DNA of 64,000 bases, from NCBI RefSeq assembly GCF_026261605.1, contig NZ_CP102486.1, positions 4,650,001 through 4,714,000 on the forward strand, given 5' to 3'. Position numbers and translations under genes: made by a program. The notes below the pieces were generated by a model. The model was not told where the DNA came from. It did not search any database and saw nothing but the letters and a program-made list of their open reading frames with translations. Source of the DNA: Dechloromonas sp. A34 (GTDB lineage Bacteria > Pseudomonadota > Gammaproteobacteria > Burkholderiales > Rhodocyclaceae). Shown here piece by piece: positions 1-8,841 of this stretch. Numbering within the stretch: position 1 is the stretch's first letter; the number at the start of each line of letters is the position of its first letter.

Positions 1-1326
1 CCGGTTGGCCGCATCGTTGATCCGGCCGACCAGCACGCGCAGTTCTTCAATGGTGTAGTTGATCGAGTCGGCGATGGCGCCGGTAATGTTCTCGCTCACC
101 GTCGCCGTGACGGTCAGATCGCCGTCGGCGAGGTCGCCCAGTTCGTTCATCAGACGCAGAATGGCGTCCTGGTTTTCACGATTGACCTGTTCCGAGGCAT
201 GACGTTGTTGCTCGGCAGCCTGTGCCCGGCGGCTGGAGTCCTCAAGGTAGATCTTGGCGAGCAAGGCCAAAGTCGCCAAGGCCGCCACGGTCAGCAAAAT
301 CAAGAGCACGACATACAGGCCACGTTCGGCCAGGCCGGCCTGATAGCCGACTGCCAAATTGTCAGTCGCCTTCAGCAGATCCTCGCTTTCGCGGAAAATC
401 CGTGAACCGGCCTGCTTGGAAAGCACCAGGGGCTGCATGTTGCCGAGAATGCTGGCAATGGCGTCCTGATATTCCTTGAAGGCGCCTTCGAGAGCACTCA
501 GCTTCTCGCGGCTGTCGGCATCGTTGGCCCCCTTGGCCAGACCTTGCAGCAGGTCGCGGAAGGCATTGGTATCCTTGCCAAGCAGGAAGGCGACCTCGGG
601 ATTGATTTCGTCGCCGACTCGCAAGGCGGAAGCGTTCTTGGCGATGCGCTGAGTCAGCATCACGAGCTGATTGGCCATCGCGATTTCCCGCGCCGATGAC
701 CCGGATTGCAGTTTCAAGGCTGCCAGTTGCTCGGTCAGGTCAAACATCACGGAGTTCTTGTTGTCGATAACCGCCACGCTAGTGCCGAGCGCCACCAGGT
801 TCTTTTCCTGATCGATCACGGTCAGGGCGTCCTTGTCGGTCACCGACCAACGCTCGGTCAAGGCCTCGAGTTGCGGACGGACATTACTGGGAGAGCTGGG
901 AACACCAACGCCGCTGATCTCGCCACCGGAAGTCAGACGGTCAAGCAGTTGGGAGAAGGTTTCACGGGATTCCTTCAACTGCGTGAACGCGACCACGTTG
1001 CCTTGCAGGGCGAGCAGCGAAGCCTTGGCCAGGCGCTGCGACAGCATGCGCATTTCGCCGGAGGCCGAGATGTAGGCGGTACCGTGGGTCGACTCGCGAT
1101 TGTCGTGGAAAACCAGGGCGGCAATCAGGAGCAGTAGCGCGACAAAAATGGCGCCAAGGGTTTTCATCTGCTGGATGACGGGCTGCTTGGCCAGGAAACC
1201 GGGCAATTGCAATTTTCCTGAAACGCCGCTGTCACCGCCCGGAAGATCGGCCGAGACAGTCATCAGTGCTGCCGCGCCGCCCTTGCCGGCTGCACCGAGT
1301 TTCGGGAGTTTGAAACTGAAAGCCAT
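1..1326 (-). CDS. pilJ: PilJ, type IV pilus methyl-accepting chemotaxis transducer (3' part outside window)
   Basis: Signal-sensing transducer of the Pil-Chp system, which controls twitching motility. The frame stays open from the ATG at 1326 to the window edge, giving 442 residues; the signalling tip lies outside. A cytoplasmic N-terminus leads to a first membrane segment at about residues 57-73, followed by a PilJ-type periplasmic region (for example GEMRMLSQRLAKASLLALQG near residue 90) and a second membrane segment near 333-355. HAMP-like sequence follows (LGDLADGDLTVTATV). A GGAGG precedes the start by 5 nt. It is the last visible gene of the pilG-pilH-pilI-pilJ row, in the order of the Pseudomonas cluster. 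The rest of the cluster (cheA-type kinase, methyltransferase) would lie to the left. Confidence 0.92.
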   Translation of the reverse strand, partial: MAFSFKLPKLGAAGKGGAAALMTVSADLPGGDSGVSGKLQLPGFLAKQPVIQQMKTLGAIFVALLLLIAALVFHDNRESTHGTAYISASGEMRMLSQRLAKASLLALQGNVVAFTQLKESRETFSQLLDRLTSGGEISGVGVPSSPSNVRPQLEALTERWSVTDKDALTVIDQEKNLVALGTSVAVIDNKNSVMFDLTEQLAALKLQSGSSAREIAMANQLVMLTQRIAKNASALRVGDEINPEVAFLLGKDTNAFRDLLQGLAKGANDADSREKLSALEGAFKEYQDAIASILGNMQPLVLSKQAGSRIFRESEDLLKATDNLAVGYQAGLAERGLYVVLLILLTVAALATLALLAKIYLEDSSRRAQAAEQQRHASEQVNRENQDAILRLMNELGDLADGDLTVTATVSENITGAIADSINYTIEELRVLVGRINDAANR

Positions 1327-1364
1327 GGAATCCTCCGCTTGGGGTCAGGGGCCAGGTGCCCGCG

Positions 1365-1877
1365 TCAGACCCCGATATTCATGAAATCGTGATCGGCAAG
1401 CAGTTCGCGTACCGAGAGTTTTCGCCAGATCTTGCCCTGCGTATCCGCGTAGCGCTGCGCCCCCCACGCCGGGGTCGATGCATCCGGTTCTGCCGGCGTG
1501 AAATCTTCCGGATTCTTCAAGCCAAGCATGCGCGATACCAGGAGCGCAGCATTTGCCCCGTGCTTGACGCCGATCAGCAACAAACGCGCATTGGCGTTCT
1601 GCGGCGTCGGCGGACCACCACGAAATACGGAAAAATCGGTCACGGCATGCAGGTTGCCGCGAATATTGGCAATCCCGGCAAACCAGGCCCGGGTCAGCGG
1701 CACCGGAGCCAGCTGCGGGGCCTGAACGATTTCCCCGCCGTCCGAAAGGTCAACCAGCCAGACCTCGTTGCCGGCCTCGATGCCCAGCCAGGAAGACGAG
1801 CCTTTCCCTTGGGCTGCGGTGGTCAGGCGGACCGCCAGGTACTCCTGAAAATCGCGAAGACTGGTTTTTCTGGCCAT
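1365..1877 (-). CDS. pilI: PilI, CheW-like adaptor of the twitching chemosensory system
   Basis: This 170-residue CheW-domain protein should couple the PilJ transducer to the ChpA-type histidine kinase. CheW-fold signatures are visible: WLGIEAGNEVWLVDLSDGGE near residue 30, then an AGIANIRGNLHAVTDFSVF segment, the equivalent of the IRG loop of CheW proteins, and a central LLLIGVKHGANAALLVSR strand. Its start lies 3 nt after the pilH stop and it runs directly into pilJ, so it is part of the same transcript. Length and position match PilI. The alternative, a generic CheW, is unlikely because pilG, pilH and pilJ surround it. Confidence 0.92.
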   Translation of the reverse strand: MARKTSLRDFQEYLAVRLTTAAQGKGSSSWLGIEAGNEVWLVDLSDGGEIVQAPQLAPVPLTRAWFAGIANIRGNLHAVTDFSVFRGGPPTPQNANARLLLIGVKHGANAALLVSRMLGLKNPEDFTPAEPDASTPAWGAQRYADTQGKIWRKLSVRELLADHDFMNIGV

Positions 1878-1880
1878 TGA

Positions 1881-2246
1881 TCAGGGCAGTGCAGCAACCC
1901 GCTGCAACAACTCTTCAGGGTTCAGCGGTTTGACGAGATAGTCGACCGCCCCCTGGCGCAAGCCCCAGATCTTGTCGGTTTCCTGCCCCTTGGAAGTACA
2001 GACGATGACCGGAATGCCCTTGGTCTCCTCGTCGCGGGTCAGCGTCCGGGTGGCCTGGTAGCCGTTGAGGCCGGGCATCACGACATCCATCAGGATCAGG
2101 TCTGGCTTGTGGGCCTTGGCTTTGGCGATGCCTTCTTCACCGTTCTCGGCGGTGATGACCTGATAGCCGGCCTTGACCAGCAAATCGACGGTAAAAAAAC
2201 GCTCGGTAGCGGAATCGTCGACAACGAGGATGTTCTTGACGGGCAT
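1881..2246 (-). CDS. pilH: PilH, CheY-like response regulator
   Basis: A 121-residue stand-alone receiver domain of the Pil-Chp pathway. The start chosen is the ATG at 2246, giving MPVKNILVVDDSATERFF; the frame is open further upstream but that stretch overlaps pilG and is not receiver-like. The acidic pair sits at D10-D11, the phospho-acceptor is D54 in LILMDVVMPGLNG, followed by a Thr/Ser switch in VIVCTSKGQ and the conserved Lys in YLVKPLNPEELL. In Pseudomonas PilH acts with PilG to control pilus extension and retraction and cAMP. It sits 14 nt after pilG and 3 nt before pilI. Confidence 0.93.
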   Translation of the reverse strand: MPVKNILVVDDSATERFFTVDLLVKAGYQVITAENGEEGIAKAKAHKPDLILMDVVMPGLNGYQATRTLTRDEETKGIPVIVCTSKGQETDKIWGLRQGAVDYLVKPLNPEELLQRVAALP

Positions 2247-2260
2247 GATTGCTCCCTGGA

Positions 2261-2701
2261 CTACTGGTTGGATTCTGGCTCGGCCGGCAAGGCAAAGGTG
2301 GCGACCGTTTGCAGCAGGCTGTCTTTGGTGAAAGGCTTGGTCAGATATTGGTCGGAACCGACCATCCGGCCACGCGCCCGGTCGAAAAGGCCGTCCTTTG
2401 AGGACAACATGATCACCGGCGTGGACTTGAAACGGGGATTCTTCTTGATCAGCGAACAGGTTTGATAGCCGTCGAGACGCGGCATCATGATGTCGCAGAA
2501 GATCACGCTGGGTTGGTGGTCGGCGATCTTGGCGAGGGCGTCGAAGCCGTCTTCGGCGAGAACAACTTGGCACCCGGCCTGCACGAGAAAAATCTCGGCG
2601 CTGCGCCGTATGGTGTTGCTGTCGTCAATGACCATAACCCTGACGCCACGCAGTCTGGATAAATCAGCCAATTTCCCTGTCCCCTGGCCTGTAAATGGCA
2701 C
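2261..2701 (-). CDS. pilG: PilG, CheY-like response regulator
   Basis: A 146-residue single receiver domain and first gene of the pil-chp row. Visible hallmarks: VMVIDDSNTIRRSAEIFL near residue 23, phospho-acceptor D70 in FCDIMMPRLDGYQTC, the PVIMLSSKDGLFDRARGR segment and the conserved Lys in DQYLTKPF. The wording of the stretch after the phosphorylation site is very close to Pseudomonas PilG. The first about 18 residues are not part of the fold, so a slightly later start is possible. The 161-bp gap to divergent thiD carries an AT-rich stretch with a possible minus-strand -10 (TATGAT, 2722-2717) that could drive the cluster. Confidence 0.93.
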   Translation of the reverse strand: MPFTGQGTGKLADLSRLRGVRVMVIDDSNTIRRSAEIFLVQAGCQVVLAEDGFDALAKIADHQPSVIFCDIMMPRLDGYQTCSLIKKNPRFKSTPVIMLSSKDGLFDRARGRMVGSDQYLTKPFTKDSLLQTVATFALPAEPESNQ

Positions 2702-2862
2702 TTTTACTATCGGCGCATCATACTACGGAAGTATAAATTCAACACAACTCCGAAAAACGCGTCGGGAATTGCGGATCGCGGAGTCGGGGTGTCGCGAGAT
2801 TCGGATAAAATCGGTCTCATCTTACCCAATCCCTTTCGCGCCCGCCAACGGCGCGAACAGCC

Positions 2863-3741
2863 ATGAACTCCAGCATCACAACGCCCCCCAGCCCGCCCCA
2901 GGTACTGGTCTTTGCCGCCAGCGACCCCTCATCCGGGGCCGGGGTCCAGGCCGACATCCTGACCTTGGCCAGCCTGGGCTGCCACCCGTTGACGGCCGTC
3001 ACCGCCTTGACCGTGCAGGACACCGTCGGCGTCCAGAGCGTGCATCCGGTCAGCGCCGAACTGGTCGAGCAACAGGCACGCACGGTACTTGAAGACATGC
3101 CGGTGGCCGCCTTCAAGATCGGCGTGCTGGGCAGCGTCGAAAACGTGCTGGCGGTGGCCGAGATCGTTTCCGATTACCCGGAAACCCCCTTGATCTTCGA
3201 TCCGGTGCTCGCGTCCGGCCGCGGCGACGAGCTTTCCGGCGAGGAAATCATTTCGGCCATCCGCGAAATGCTTTTGCCGCAGACCACGCTACTTACCCCC
3301 AACGCCCCCGAAGCCCGCCGCCTGGCCGAAAGCGACGACGACGAGGGAGAGCCGTCGATCGATGTCTGCGCCCAGCGCCTGATCGAAATGGGCGCGCAAT
3401 ATGTATTGATCACCGGCACCCACGAAAACACGCCCGAGGTCGTCAATACGCTGTACAGCACCGACGGCGTCATCCGCCGCGACCGCTGGGAGCGCCTGCC
3501 GGGCAGCTTTCACGGCTCGGGCTGCACGCTGGCCTCGGCGATTGCCGGCTGCATCGCCGGCGGCGCCAGCGTCGAGGATGCCGTGCGCGACGCCCAGGAT
3601 TACACCTGGCAGACGCTGAAGAACGGTTTCCGTGGCGGCATGGGCCAGTTCATCCCGGATCGTTTCTTCTGGGCGCGCGCCAACGATGACGACGCCGAGC
3701 CGGCCGAGCCCGGCGACGCCGCCAAGGCTGCCGATGCATAA
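2863..3741 (+). CDS. thiD: Hydroxymethylpyrimidine/phosphomethylpyrimidine kinase ThiD
   Basis: Cytoplasmic kinase that phosphorylates HMP and then HMP-P to give HMP-PP, the pyrimidine half of thiamine. Ribokinase-fold motifs are clear: the substrate loop [12 protein letters not shown] near residue 20, [14 protein letters not shown] in the centre, [10 protein letters not shown], and the anion hole GSGCTLASA with C221. The family core ends near FIPDRFFWA; a 20-residue acidic Ala/Asp/Glu-rich tail follows that is not part of the fold. Its last 8 bases overlap thiE, so the two are translationally coupled. I looked for a TPP riboswitch in the 160 bp upstream and did not see the CTGAGA core. Confidence 0.95.
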   Translation: MNSSITTPPSPPQVLVFAASDPSSGAGVQADILTLASLGCHPLTAVTALTVQDTVGVQSVHPVSAELVEQQARTVLEDMPVAAFKIGVLGSVENVLAVAEIVSDYPETPLIFDPVLASGRGDELSGEEIISAIREMLLPQTTLLTPNAPEARRLAESDDDEGEPSIDVCAQRLIEMGAQYVLITGTHENTPEVVNTLYSTDGVIRRDRWERLPGSFHGSGCTLASAIAGCIAGGASVEDAVRDAQDYTWQTLKNGFRGGMGQFIPDRFFWARANDDDAEPAEPGDAAKAADA

Positions 3742-4360
3742 GTTGCGGGGCCTCTACGCCATCACTCCGGATTGTGCCGACGGCGCCCGCCTGCTGGCCG
3801 ATGTCGAGGCGGCGCTGACCGGGGGCTGCCGCATCGTCCAGTTCCGCGACAAGACCAGCGCCATGCCCGAGCGCGTCGCCCGCGCCCGGGCCCTGCGCGC
3901 CCTGACCCGACGCTTCGCCGCCCGCTTGCTGATCAACGACGACCTCGCCCTGGCCTTCCTGATCGACGCCGACGGCGTGCATCTCGGCCAGGAAGACGGC
4001 GACCTGATTGCCGCCCGCGCCATTCTCGGCCCGGACAAAATTCTCGGGGCATCGTGCTATGCCGATTTCGCCGCCGCCCGGGCCGCCGCCGCGGCCGGCG
4101 TCGACTATGTCGCCTTCGGCGCCGTCTATCCGTCGCCGACCAAGCCCGATGCGGCATGTGCCGGGCTCGACCTGTTCCGCCAGGCCGGTGCACTGGGTGC
4201 GGCGCGCTGCGCCATCGGCGGCATCACGCTGGCCAATGCGCCGCCGCTGATCGCCGCCGGCGCCGACTTGCTCGCCGTCATCACCGACCTCTTCAACGCG
4301 CCGGACATCGCTGCCCGAGCCGCCGCCTACCAACGTCTTTTCGAGGAAGCCACGCCATGA
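3734..4360 (+). CDS. thiE: Thiamine-phosphate synthase ThiE
   Basis: Joins HMP-PP (made by ThiD just upstream) with hydroxyethylthiazole phosphate to give thiamine phosphate. 208 residues, a TIM barrel of normal size. Motifs: GLYAITPD at the N-terminus, the pyrophosphate-binding [49 protein letters not shown] and the C-terminal phosphate loop AIGGIT. The ATG at 3734 is chosen because it starts the barrel exactly at its first strand; earlier in-frame codons lie inside thiD. It overlaps thiD by 8 nt and hemL by 4 nt (ATGA), a tightly packed operon. Confidence 0.95.
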   Translation: MHKLRGLYAITPDCADGARLLADVEAALTGGCRIVQFRDKTSAMPERVARARALRALTRRFAARLLINDDLALAFLIDADGVHLGQEDGDLIAARAILGPDKILGASCYADFAAARAAAAAGVDYVAFGAVYPSPTKPDAACAGLDLFRQAGALGAARCAIGGITLANAPPLIAAGADLLAVITDLFNAPDIAARAAAYQRLFEEATP

Positions 4361-5646
4361 CCTCACGCAACCAGCAACTGTTCGAACGCGCCCAGCGCCA
4401 CATTCCCGGCGGCGTCAATTCGCCGGTCCGCGCCTTCCGCTCGGTCGGCGGTACCCCCTGCTTCTTCCAGAAGGGAGTCGGGCCCAAGGTGCAGGACGCC
4501 GACGGCAAGTGGTACGTCGATTACGTCGGTTCCTGGGGGCCGATGATCCTCGGTCACGCCCACCCCGAGGTGATCGCCGCCGTCCAGGCTGCTGTGGTCG
4601 ACGGCCTGTCCTTCGGCGCGCCGACCGAAAAGGAAGTCGACATCGCCGACCTGCTCTGCGAGCTGGTGCCGTCAATGGACATGGTGCGTCTGGTTTCCTC
4701 GGGCACCGAAGCGACGATGAGCGCCATCCGGCTGGCTCGCGGCTATACCGGGCGTGACATCCTGATCAAATTCGAAGGCTGCTACCACGGCCATTCCGAC
4801 AGCCTGCTGGTCAAGGCCGGCTCCGGCCTGCTGACTTTCGGCAACCCGTCCTCGAGCGGTGTGCCTGATGATCTCGCCCAGCACACCATGGTCCTCGCCT
4901 ACAACGACCCGCAGCAACTGGCCGACGCCTTCGCCAAACACGGCGACCGGATCGCCGCCGTGATCGTCGAGCCGGTGGTTGGCAACATGAACCTGATCGC
5001 CCCGACCCCGGAATTCCTCAAGGCGATGCGCGAGCAATGCACCCAACACGGCGCTGTGCTGATTTTCGACGAAGTGATGACCGGCTTCCGGGTCGGCCTG
5101 AAGAGCGCCCAGGGCCTCTATGGCATCACCCCCGACCTGTCCACCTTCGGCAAGGTGGTCGGCGGCGGCATGCCGCTCGGCGCCTTCGGCGGCAAGCGCG
5201 AGATCATGGAACAGATCGCCCCGCTCGGCCCGGTCTATCAGGCCGGCACGCTGTCCGGCAACCCGATCGCGACGGCCGCCGGGCTGGCCACGCTGAAGCT
5301 GATCCAGGCTCCCGGCTTCTACGAAGCGCTGACCGCCAAGACCCAGTCCCTGTGCGACGGCCTGGTCGGCGCCGCCCGGAAGCATGGCGTCGCCTTCGCC
5401 GCCCAGAACGTCGGCGGCATGTTCGGCCTCTATTTCGCGGAGCGTTGCCCGAGCACCTACGACGAAGTGCTGGCCTGCGACAAGGAAGCCTTCAACCGCT
5501 TCTTCCACGCCATGCTCGATGCCGGCCACTACTTCGCCCCCTCGGCCTTCGAGGCCGGCTTCGTCTCAGCGGCTCACAGCGCAACCGACATCGCCGCGAC
5601 GGTCGCCGCCGCCGACGCCTATTTCGCAGGCTTGAAGCAAGGCTAA
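4357..5646 (+). CDS. hemL: Glutamate-1-semialdehyde 2,1-aminomutase
   Basis: PLP enzyme converting glutamate-1-semialdehyde to 5-aminolevulinate, the committed step toward haem in C5-pathway bacteria. 429 residues, the usual family length. Motifs: [20 protein letters not shown] at the N-terminus, [47 protein letters not shown] and the Schiff-base lysine K266 in [17 protein letters not shown]. The ATG overlaps the thiE stop as ATGA. Linkage of hemL to thiDE is common in betaproteobacteria and needs no functional link. A GC palindrome lies 15 nt after the stop. Confidence 0.97.
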   Translation: MTSRNQQLFERAQRHIPGGVNSPVRAFRSVGGTPCFFQKGVGPKVQDADGKWYVDYVGSWGPMILGHAHPEVIAAVQAAVVDGLSFGAPTEKEVDIADLLCELVPSMDMVRLVSSGTEATMSAIRLARGYTGRDILIKFEGCYHGHSDSLLVKAGSGLLTFGNPSSSGVPDDLAQHTMVLAYNDPQQLADAFAKHGDRIAAVIVEPVVGNMNLIAPTPEFLKAMREQCTQHGAVLIFDEVMTGFRVGLKSAQGLYGITPDLSTFGKVVGGGMPLGAFGGKREIMEQIAPLGPVYQAGTLSGNPIATAAGLATLKLIQAPGFYEALTAKTQSLCDGLVGAARKHGVAFAAQNVGGMFGLYFAERCPSTYDEVLACDKEAFNRFFHAMLDAGHYFAPSAFEAGFVSAAHSATDIAATVAAADAYFAGLKQG

Positions 5647-5661
5647 GAGACCCCCTGCAGT

Positions 5662-5679
5662 CGCCGGCCCCGGCCGGCG
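5662..5679. terminator. GC-rich perfect palindrome after hemL, possible terminator
   Basis: An 8-bp perfect inverted repeat, CGCCGGCC-CC-GGCCGGCG, lies 15 nt after the hemL stop. There is no T-run, so if it ends transcription it is not a textbook intrinsic terminator. It separates hemL from the regulated promoter region of the next gene. Confidence 0.4.
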
Positions 5680-5687
5680 CAACTGCC

Positions 5688-5719
5688 TGCGGCAGATTGT
5701 CGCGCGACGATTTGCCACA
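5688..5719. promoter_or_regulatory. Two adjoining operator-like palindromes upstream of the OprC-like receptor gene
   Basis: Two imperfect palindromes sit side by side: TGCGGCAG-A-TTGTCGCG (5688-5704) and CGCGACGA-T-TTGCCACA (5703-5719). Their centres are 15 bp apart. They resemble TGCGACAA-T-TTGCCGCA at 8763-8779, upstream of the second receptor gene; over 20 bases, 5704-5723 and 8764-8783 differ at only two positions. The 17-bp two-fold symmetry and the neighbouring Crp/Fnr gene suggest a Crp/Fnr-family site. A GACAAT sequence at 5743-5748 could be a -10 element placed for class II activation. This is inference from symmetry and repetition. Confidence 0.5.
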
Positions 5720-5784
5720 TTCCCGCCACCCGACTATCCCTCGACAATTCGCGCCTCAAAAATCAAGAGTCGAGGGGGTTTGTC

Positions 5785-8064
5785 ATGGGGTTTCGCATCC
5801 GTCCGCTGGCAGCGACGATTGCACTCGTTTGCGCCGGTAGCGCGCCGCATTCGGTCAGTGCCCAAACCCGGCCGGCGCCGGTGCTTGACGAGGTCATCGT
5901 CAAAGCCGGGCGCGAAGCACCCGTATCGACAGCCGTCGGCGACGGCCGGTTGCAACAACTCCGCCCGGCGAGCAGCGACACCGCCAGCCTGCTCCGTGAC
6001 GTTCCTGGAGTTGCGTTGCAGGGTGCCGGCGGCACCTCCAGCCTGCCGATCATTCACGGCATGGCCGATGACCGCCTGCGCATCCAGGTCGACGGGATGG
6101 ATTTCATCGCCTCCTGTCCCAACCACATGAACCCGCCGCTGTCCTATATCGACCCGACCAATGTCGGCAAGCTGAAGGTCTACGCCGGCATTACGCCGGT
6201 TAGCCTCGGCGGCGACAGCATCGGCGGCACGATCATCGCCGAGTCGAAGGCGCCGGTTTTCGCTACCGCCGGCCAGGGCATGCAGACCCGGGGCGAAGTC
6301 GGCAGTTTCTACCGCAGCAACGGCAACGCCGTCGGCGCCAACCTCTCGGCAACCGCCGCCAGCGAGAATTTCAACCTGAGCTATAGCGGCGCTTGGGCAA
6401 AGGCGGATAACTTCAAGGCCGGCGGTGACTTCAAGAGGACCACGGTCAGCGGTCGCGCCGGCCACACACTGGCCCAGGACGAGGTCGGATCGACGGCCTA
6501 TGAAACCCGCACCCATACCCTGGGCTTTGCAATCAAGGGCGGCAACCATCTGCTCGATGCCCGGATCGGCTATCAGGAAGTTCCCGAACAGCTCTACCCG
6601 AACCAGCGCATGGACATGCTCGACAACAAGCAGAAGCGCTTCAACCTGCGCTACCTTGGGCAGTTCGCCTGGGGCGCGCTGGAAATGCGCGCTTTCCACG
6701 AGAAAGTCGATCACTTCATGGATTTCGGCGACGACAAGCGTTTCTGGTACGGCACCGCCACGGGCGGCGCGACGGCGCTCAACGGCACGCCTTGTTCCCC
6801 GCCCAGCGCAACCTGCGCCGCCGGCATGCCGATGTATACGCGGAGCACGACCAGCGGACTGAATTTCAAGACCGATGTCGACCTCGATCCACAAAACCTG
6901 ATCCGTCTCGGAGGGCTGTATCTCCGCTATCGCCTGGATGACTGGTGGCCGGCCTCAGGGGCCGGCATGTGGCCCGGCACCTTCGAGAACATCAGCGATG
7001 GCCAGCGCGACCGCAGCGCACTGTTCGGCGAATGGGAATCCCGTTTCGCCCCGCAGTGGCTAGCGCTGCTCGGTGTCCGCTACGAACGCGTGCAGATGGA
7101 TGCCGGCAACGTTCGCGGATACAACACGGCACCCGCCGCGACCGGCAACCAGTTTGTCGATGCCAATGCCTTCAACGCCCGCCGCCACGAACGCAGCGAC
7201 GACAACTGGGAAGTCACGGCTCTCGGCCGCTACAGCGCCAGCCTCAATGCCGATATCGAATTCGGTTTCGCGCGTAAAGTCCGCTCGCCCAATCTCTATG
7301 AACGCTACACCTGGTCGACCTGGGCAATGGCCGCTGTCATGAACAATTTTGTCGGCGACGGTAACGGCTACATCGGCAACCTCGACCTGAAGCCGGAAAA
7401 AGCTCATACCCTTTCCGCCACCGTCGACCTGCATACAGCCGACCGCAGCTACGAACTGAAGGCAACGCCCTTCTACACGCACGTCGCCGACTACATCGAC
7501 GCCATCCGGTGCACAACCGGTGCAGCCTGCACTGCGGCCAACCGGATCACGACCAACCAGTTCGTGGTTCTCCAGTACGCCAACCAGTCGGCCCGCCTGT
7601 TCGGTCTCGACCTCTCCGGGCGCATGCCGCTGGCCAACACCAGTCTCGGCGACTTCGGGCTGCGCGGCCTGCTGAACTACACAGACGGCAAAAACCGCGA
7701 AACCGGCGACAACCTCTACAACATCATGCCACTCAACGCCAAGCTGACACTGACCCACCACTTCGGCAGCTGGGACAGTGGGCTCGAAGTTCTGGGGGTA
7801 ACCGGCAAGCGGGCGGTTTCGGATGTCCGCAACGAAATCCGGACATCCGGGTTCGGCGTGGTCAATATGCGCACCAGCTACACCTGGCCTAAGGTGCGCC
7901 TCGACCTCGGCATCGAGAACCTCTTCGACAAGTTCTACTACCAACCGACCGGCGGCGCCTATACCGGCCAGGGAACGACCATGAGCATCAACGGCGTCCC
8001 CCACGGCATCGGCGTGCCCGGAATGGGGCGCTCGATCTATGCGGGACTGAATCTGAGTTTCTGA
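5785..8064 (+). CDS. oprC: TonB-dependent outer-membrane receptor, OprC-like (probable copper importer)
   Basis: A 759-residue outer-membrane beta-barrel with a signal peptide (cleavage near SVSA-QTRP) and an N-terminal plug. A TonB-box-like DEVIVKAG lies near residue 33, and the chain ends in a terminal Phe (AGLNLSF). The plug carries SCPNHMNPPLSYI, that is C111-x3-M115, and the barrel carries DHFMDF, that is H310-x-M312. This CxxxM plus HxM pair is the copper-binding signature known from Pseudomonas OprC. Extra Cys pairs (PCSPPSATC, RCTTGAAC) look like loop disulfides. The palindromes at 5688-5719 lie upstream and a Crp/Fnr gene follows. Copper specificity is inferred from the motif; other metals remain possible. 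Confidence 0.82.
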   Translation: MGFRIRPLAATIALVCAGSAPHSVSAQTRPAPVLDEVIVKAGREAPVSTAVGDGRLQQLRPASSDTASLLRDVPGVALQGAGGTSSLPIIHGMADDRLRIQVDGMDFIASCPNHMNPPLSYIDPTNVGKLKVYAGITPVSLGGDSIGGTIIAESKAPVFATAGQGMQTRGEVGSFYRSNGNAVGANLSATAASENFNLSYSGAWAKADNFKAGGDFKRTTVSGRAGHTLAQDEVGSTAYETRTHTLGFAIKGGNHLLDARIGYQEVPEQLYPNQRMDMLDNKQKRFNLRYLGQFAWGALEMRAFHEKVDHFMDFGDDKRFWYGTATGGATALNGTPCSPPSATCAAGMPMYTRSTTSGLNFKTDVDLDPQNLIRLGGLYLRYRLDDWWPASGAGMWPGTFENISDGQRDRSALFGEWESRFAPQWLALLGVRYERVQMDAGNVRGYNTAPAATGNQFVDANAFNARRHERSDDNWEVTALGRYSASLNADIEFGFARKVRSPNLYERYTWSTWAMAAVMNNFVGDGNGYIGNLDLKPEKAHTLSATVDLHTADRSYELKATPFYTHVADYIDAIRCTTGAACTAANRITTNQFVVLQYANQSARLFGLDLSGRMPLANTSLGDFGLRGLLNYTDGKNRETGDNLYNIMPLNAKLTLTHHFGSWDSGLEVLGVTGKRAVSDVRNEIRTSGFGVVNMRTSYTWPKVRLDLGIENLFDKFYYQPTGGAYTGQGTTMSINGVPHGIGVPGMGRSIYAGLNLSF

Positions 8065-8092
8065 TTGAATCCACTGATCCCGCCGTCCGCAG

Positions 8093-8117
8093 AGCCCCGC
8101 TATCCGGCGGGGCTTTC
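8093..8117 (+). terminator. Intrinsic-type hairpin between receptor and regulator genes
   Basis: AGCCCCGC (8093-8100), a 6-nt loop, then GCGGGGCT (8107-8114) followed by TTTCC. A perfect 8-bp GC stem with a short T-run. It would terminate or attenuate transcripts from the receptor gene before the Crp/Fnr gene, whose Shine-Dalgarno (AGGAG at 8131) lies just downstream. Confidence 0.6.
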
Positions 8118-8142
8118 CGCACTTTTCGCCAGGAGTTCCATC

Positions 8143-8742
8143 ATGTGCCCACTGCCATCGAACGAGCGCAGCAGCAAGCCTGGGATACGCCTGTCACGCA
8201 CCCTCGAAGCCGGTCAAGCCATTTACCAAGCCGGCGGCGACGGTCTGGCCTGGCGCGTCCGGCACGGCGTCGTCCGCCTCGATACACCCACCATCAATGG
8301 CGAAACGACCTTCGCCAGTCTCGCCATTGGCGGCGACATCCTCGGTTGCGAGACCCTGCTCTTCGGCTGCTATACCTTCACCGCCTCAGCCCTCACCCGT
8401 TGCGAACTGAACCCGTGGCCCGAAGGCGAACCCGCCATCGCCGGCGAAGCGCTGCTCGCATCGCTGACCATCGCCCAGCGGCGGGCCGCCGACATCGTCG
8501 CCCTGCGCGGCGGCCAGGCGGTCGACCGCGTGATCGGCCTGATCCGCCTGCTCACCGACAGCGCCGGCCAGGTCGTGCTGCCGACCCGGCAGGATATCGC
8601 CGACATCACCGACCTGCGCTTTGAAACCATCTCGCGCATCATCAAGAGCCTCGAAAGGGCCCGGGTCCTGGCCCCCCTCCGAATTGCCGGCGTTCATGCG
8701 ACGCGCAGTTTTCAGGTCGACCTGGCCGCCACCGCCTATTGA
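8143..8742 (+). CDS. Crp/Fnr-family transcriptional regulator
   Basis: A 199-residue regulator with an N-terminal cyclic-nucleotide-like beta-roll and a C-terminal winged helix. The helix-turn-helix reads TRQDIADITDLRFETISR; the ETISR recognition helix is the one seen in FNR, which reads TTGAT half-sites. The beta-roll contains C69, C76 and C87, plus C2; there is no FNR-type N-terminal cysteine cluster, so oxygen sensing by an Fe-S cluster is not supported. The start is the ATG at 8143 behind AGGAG. It lies between two TonB receptor genes that both carry a palindrome upstream, so it is the obvious candidate regulator. Its ligand (metal, redox, NO, haem) is unknown. Confidence 0.88.
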   Translation: MCPLPSNERSSKPGIRLSRTLEAGQAIYQAGGDGLAWRVRHGVVRLDTPTINGETTFASLAIGGDILGCETLLFGCYTFTASALTRCELNPWPEGEPAIAGEALLASLTIAQRRAADIVALRGGQAVDRVIGLIRLLTDSAGQVVLPTRQDIADITDLRFETISRIIKSLERARVLAPLRIAGVHATRSFQVDLAATAY

Positions 8743-8762
8743 GGTGACATAACCGGCCTGGG

Positions 8763-8779
8763 TGCGACAATTTGCCGCA
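8763..8779. promoter_or_regulatory. Operator-like palindrome upstream of the second TonB receptor gene
   Basis: TGCGACAA-T-TTGCCGCA, an 8-1-8 inverted repeat with one mismatched pair, 87 bp before the start codon. It matches the region before the OprC-like gene (5704-5723 versus 8764-8783, 18 of 20 identical). A TACCAT at 8804-8809 could be the -10 of a promoter activated from this site. The protein that binds is inferred to be of the Crp/Fnr family. Confidence 0.5.
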
Positions 8780-8841
8780 TTCCGGGCACCCCAGCCCGGA
8801 ACGTACCATTCAATCCTAAATATTTGTTTCATAAGCATTTT

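Noticed and set aside
2702..2862. Possible TPP riboswitch before thiD
   Set aside because: The conserved CTGAGA core and its partner stem are not visible.
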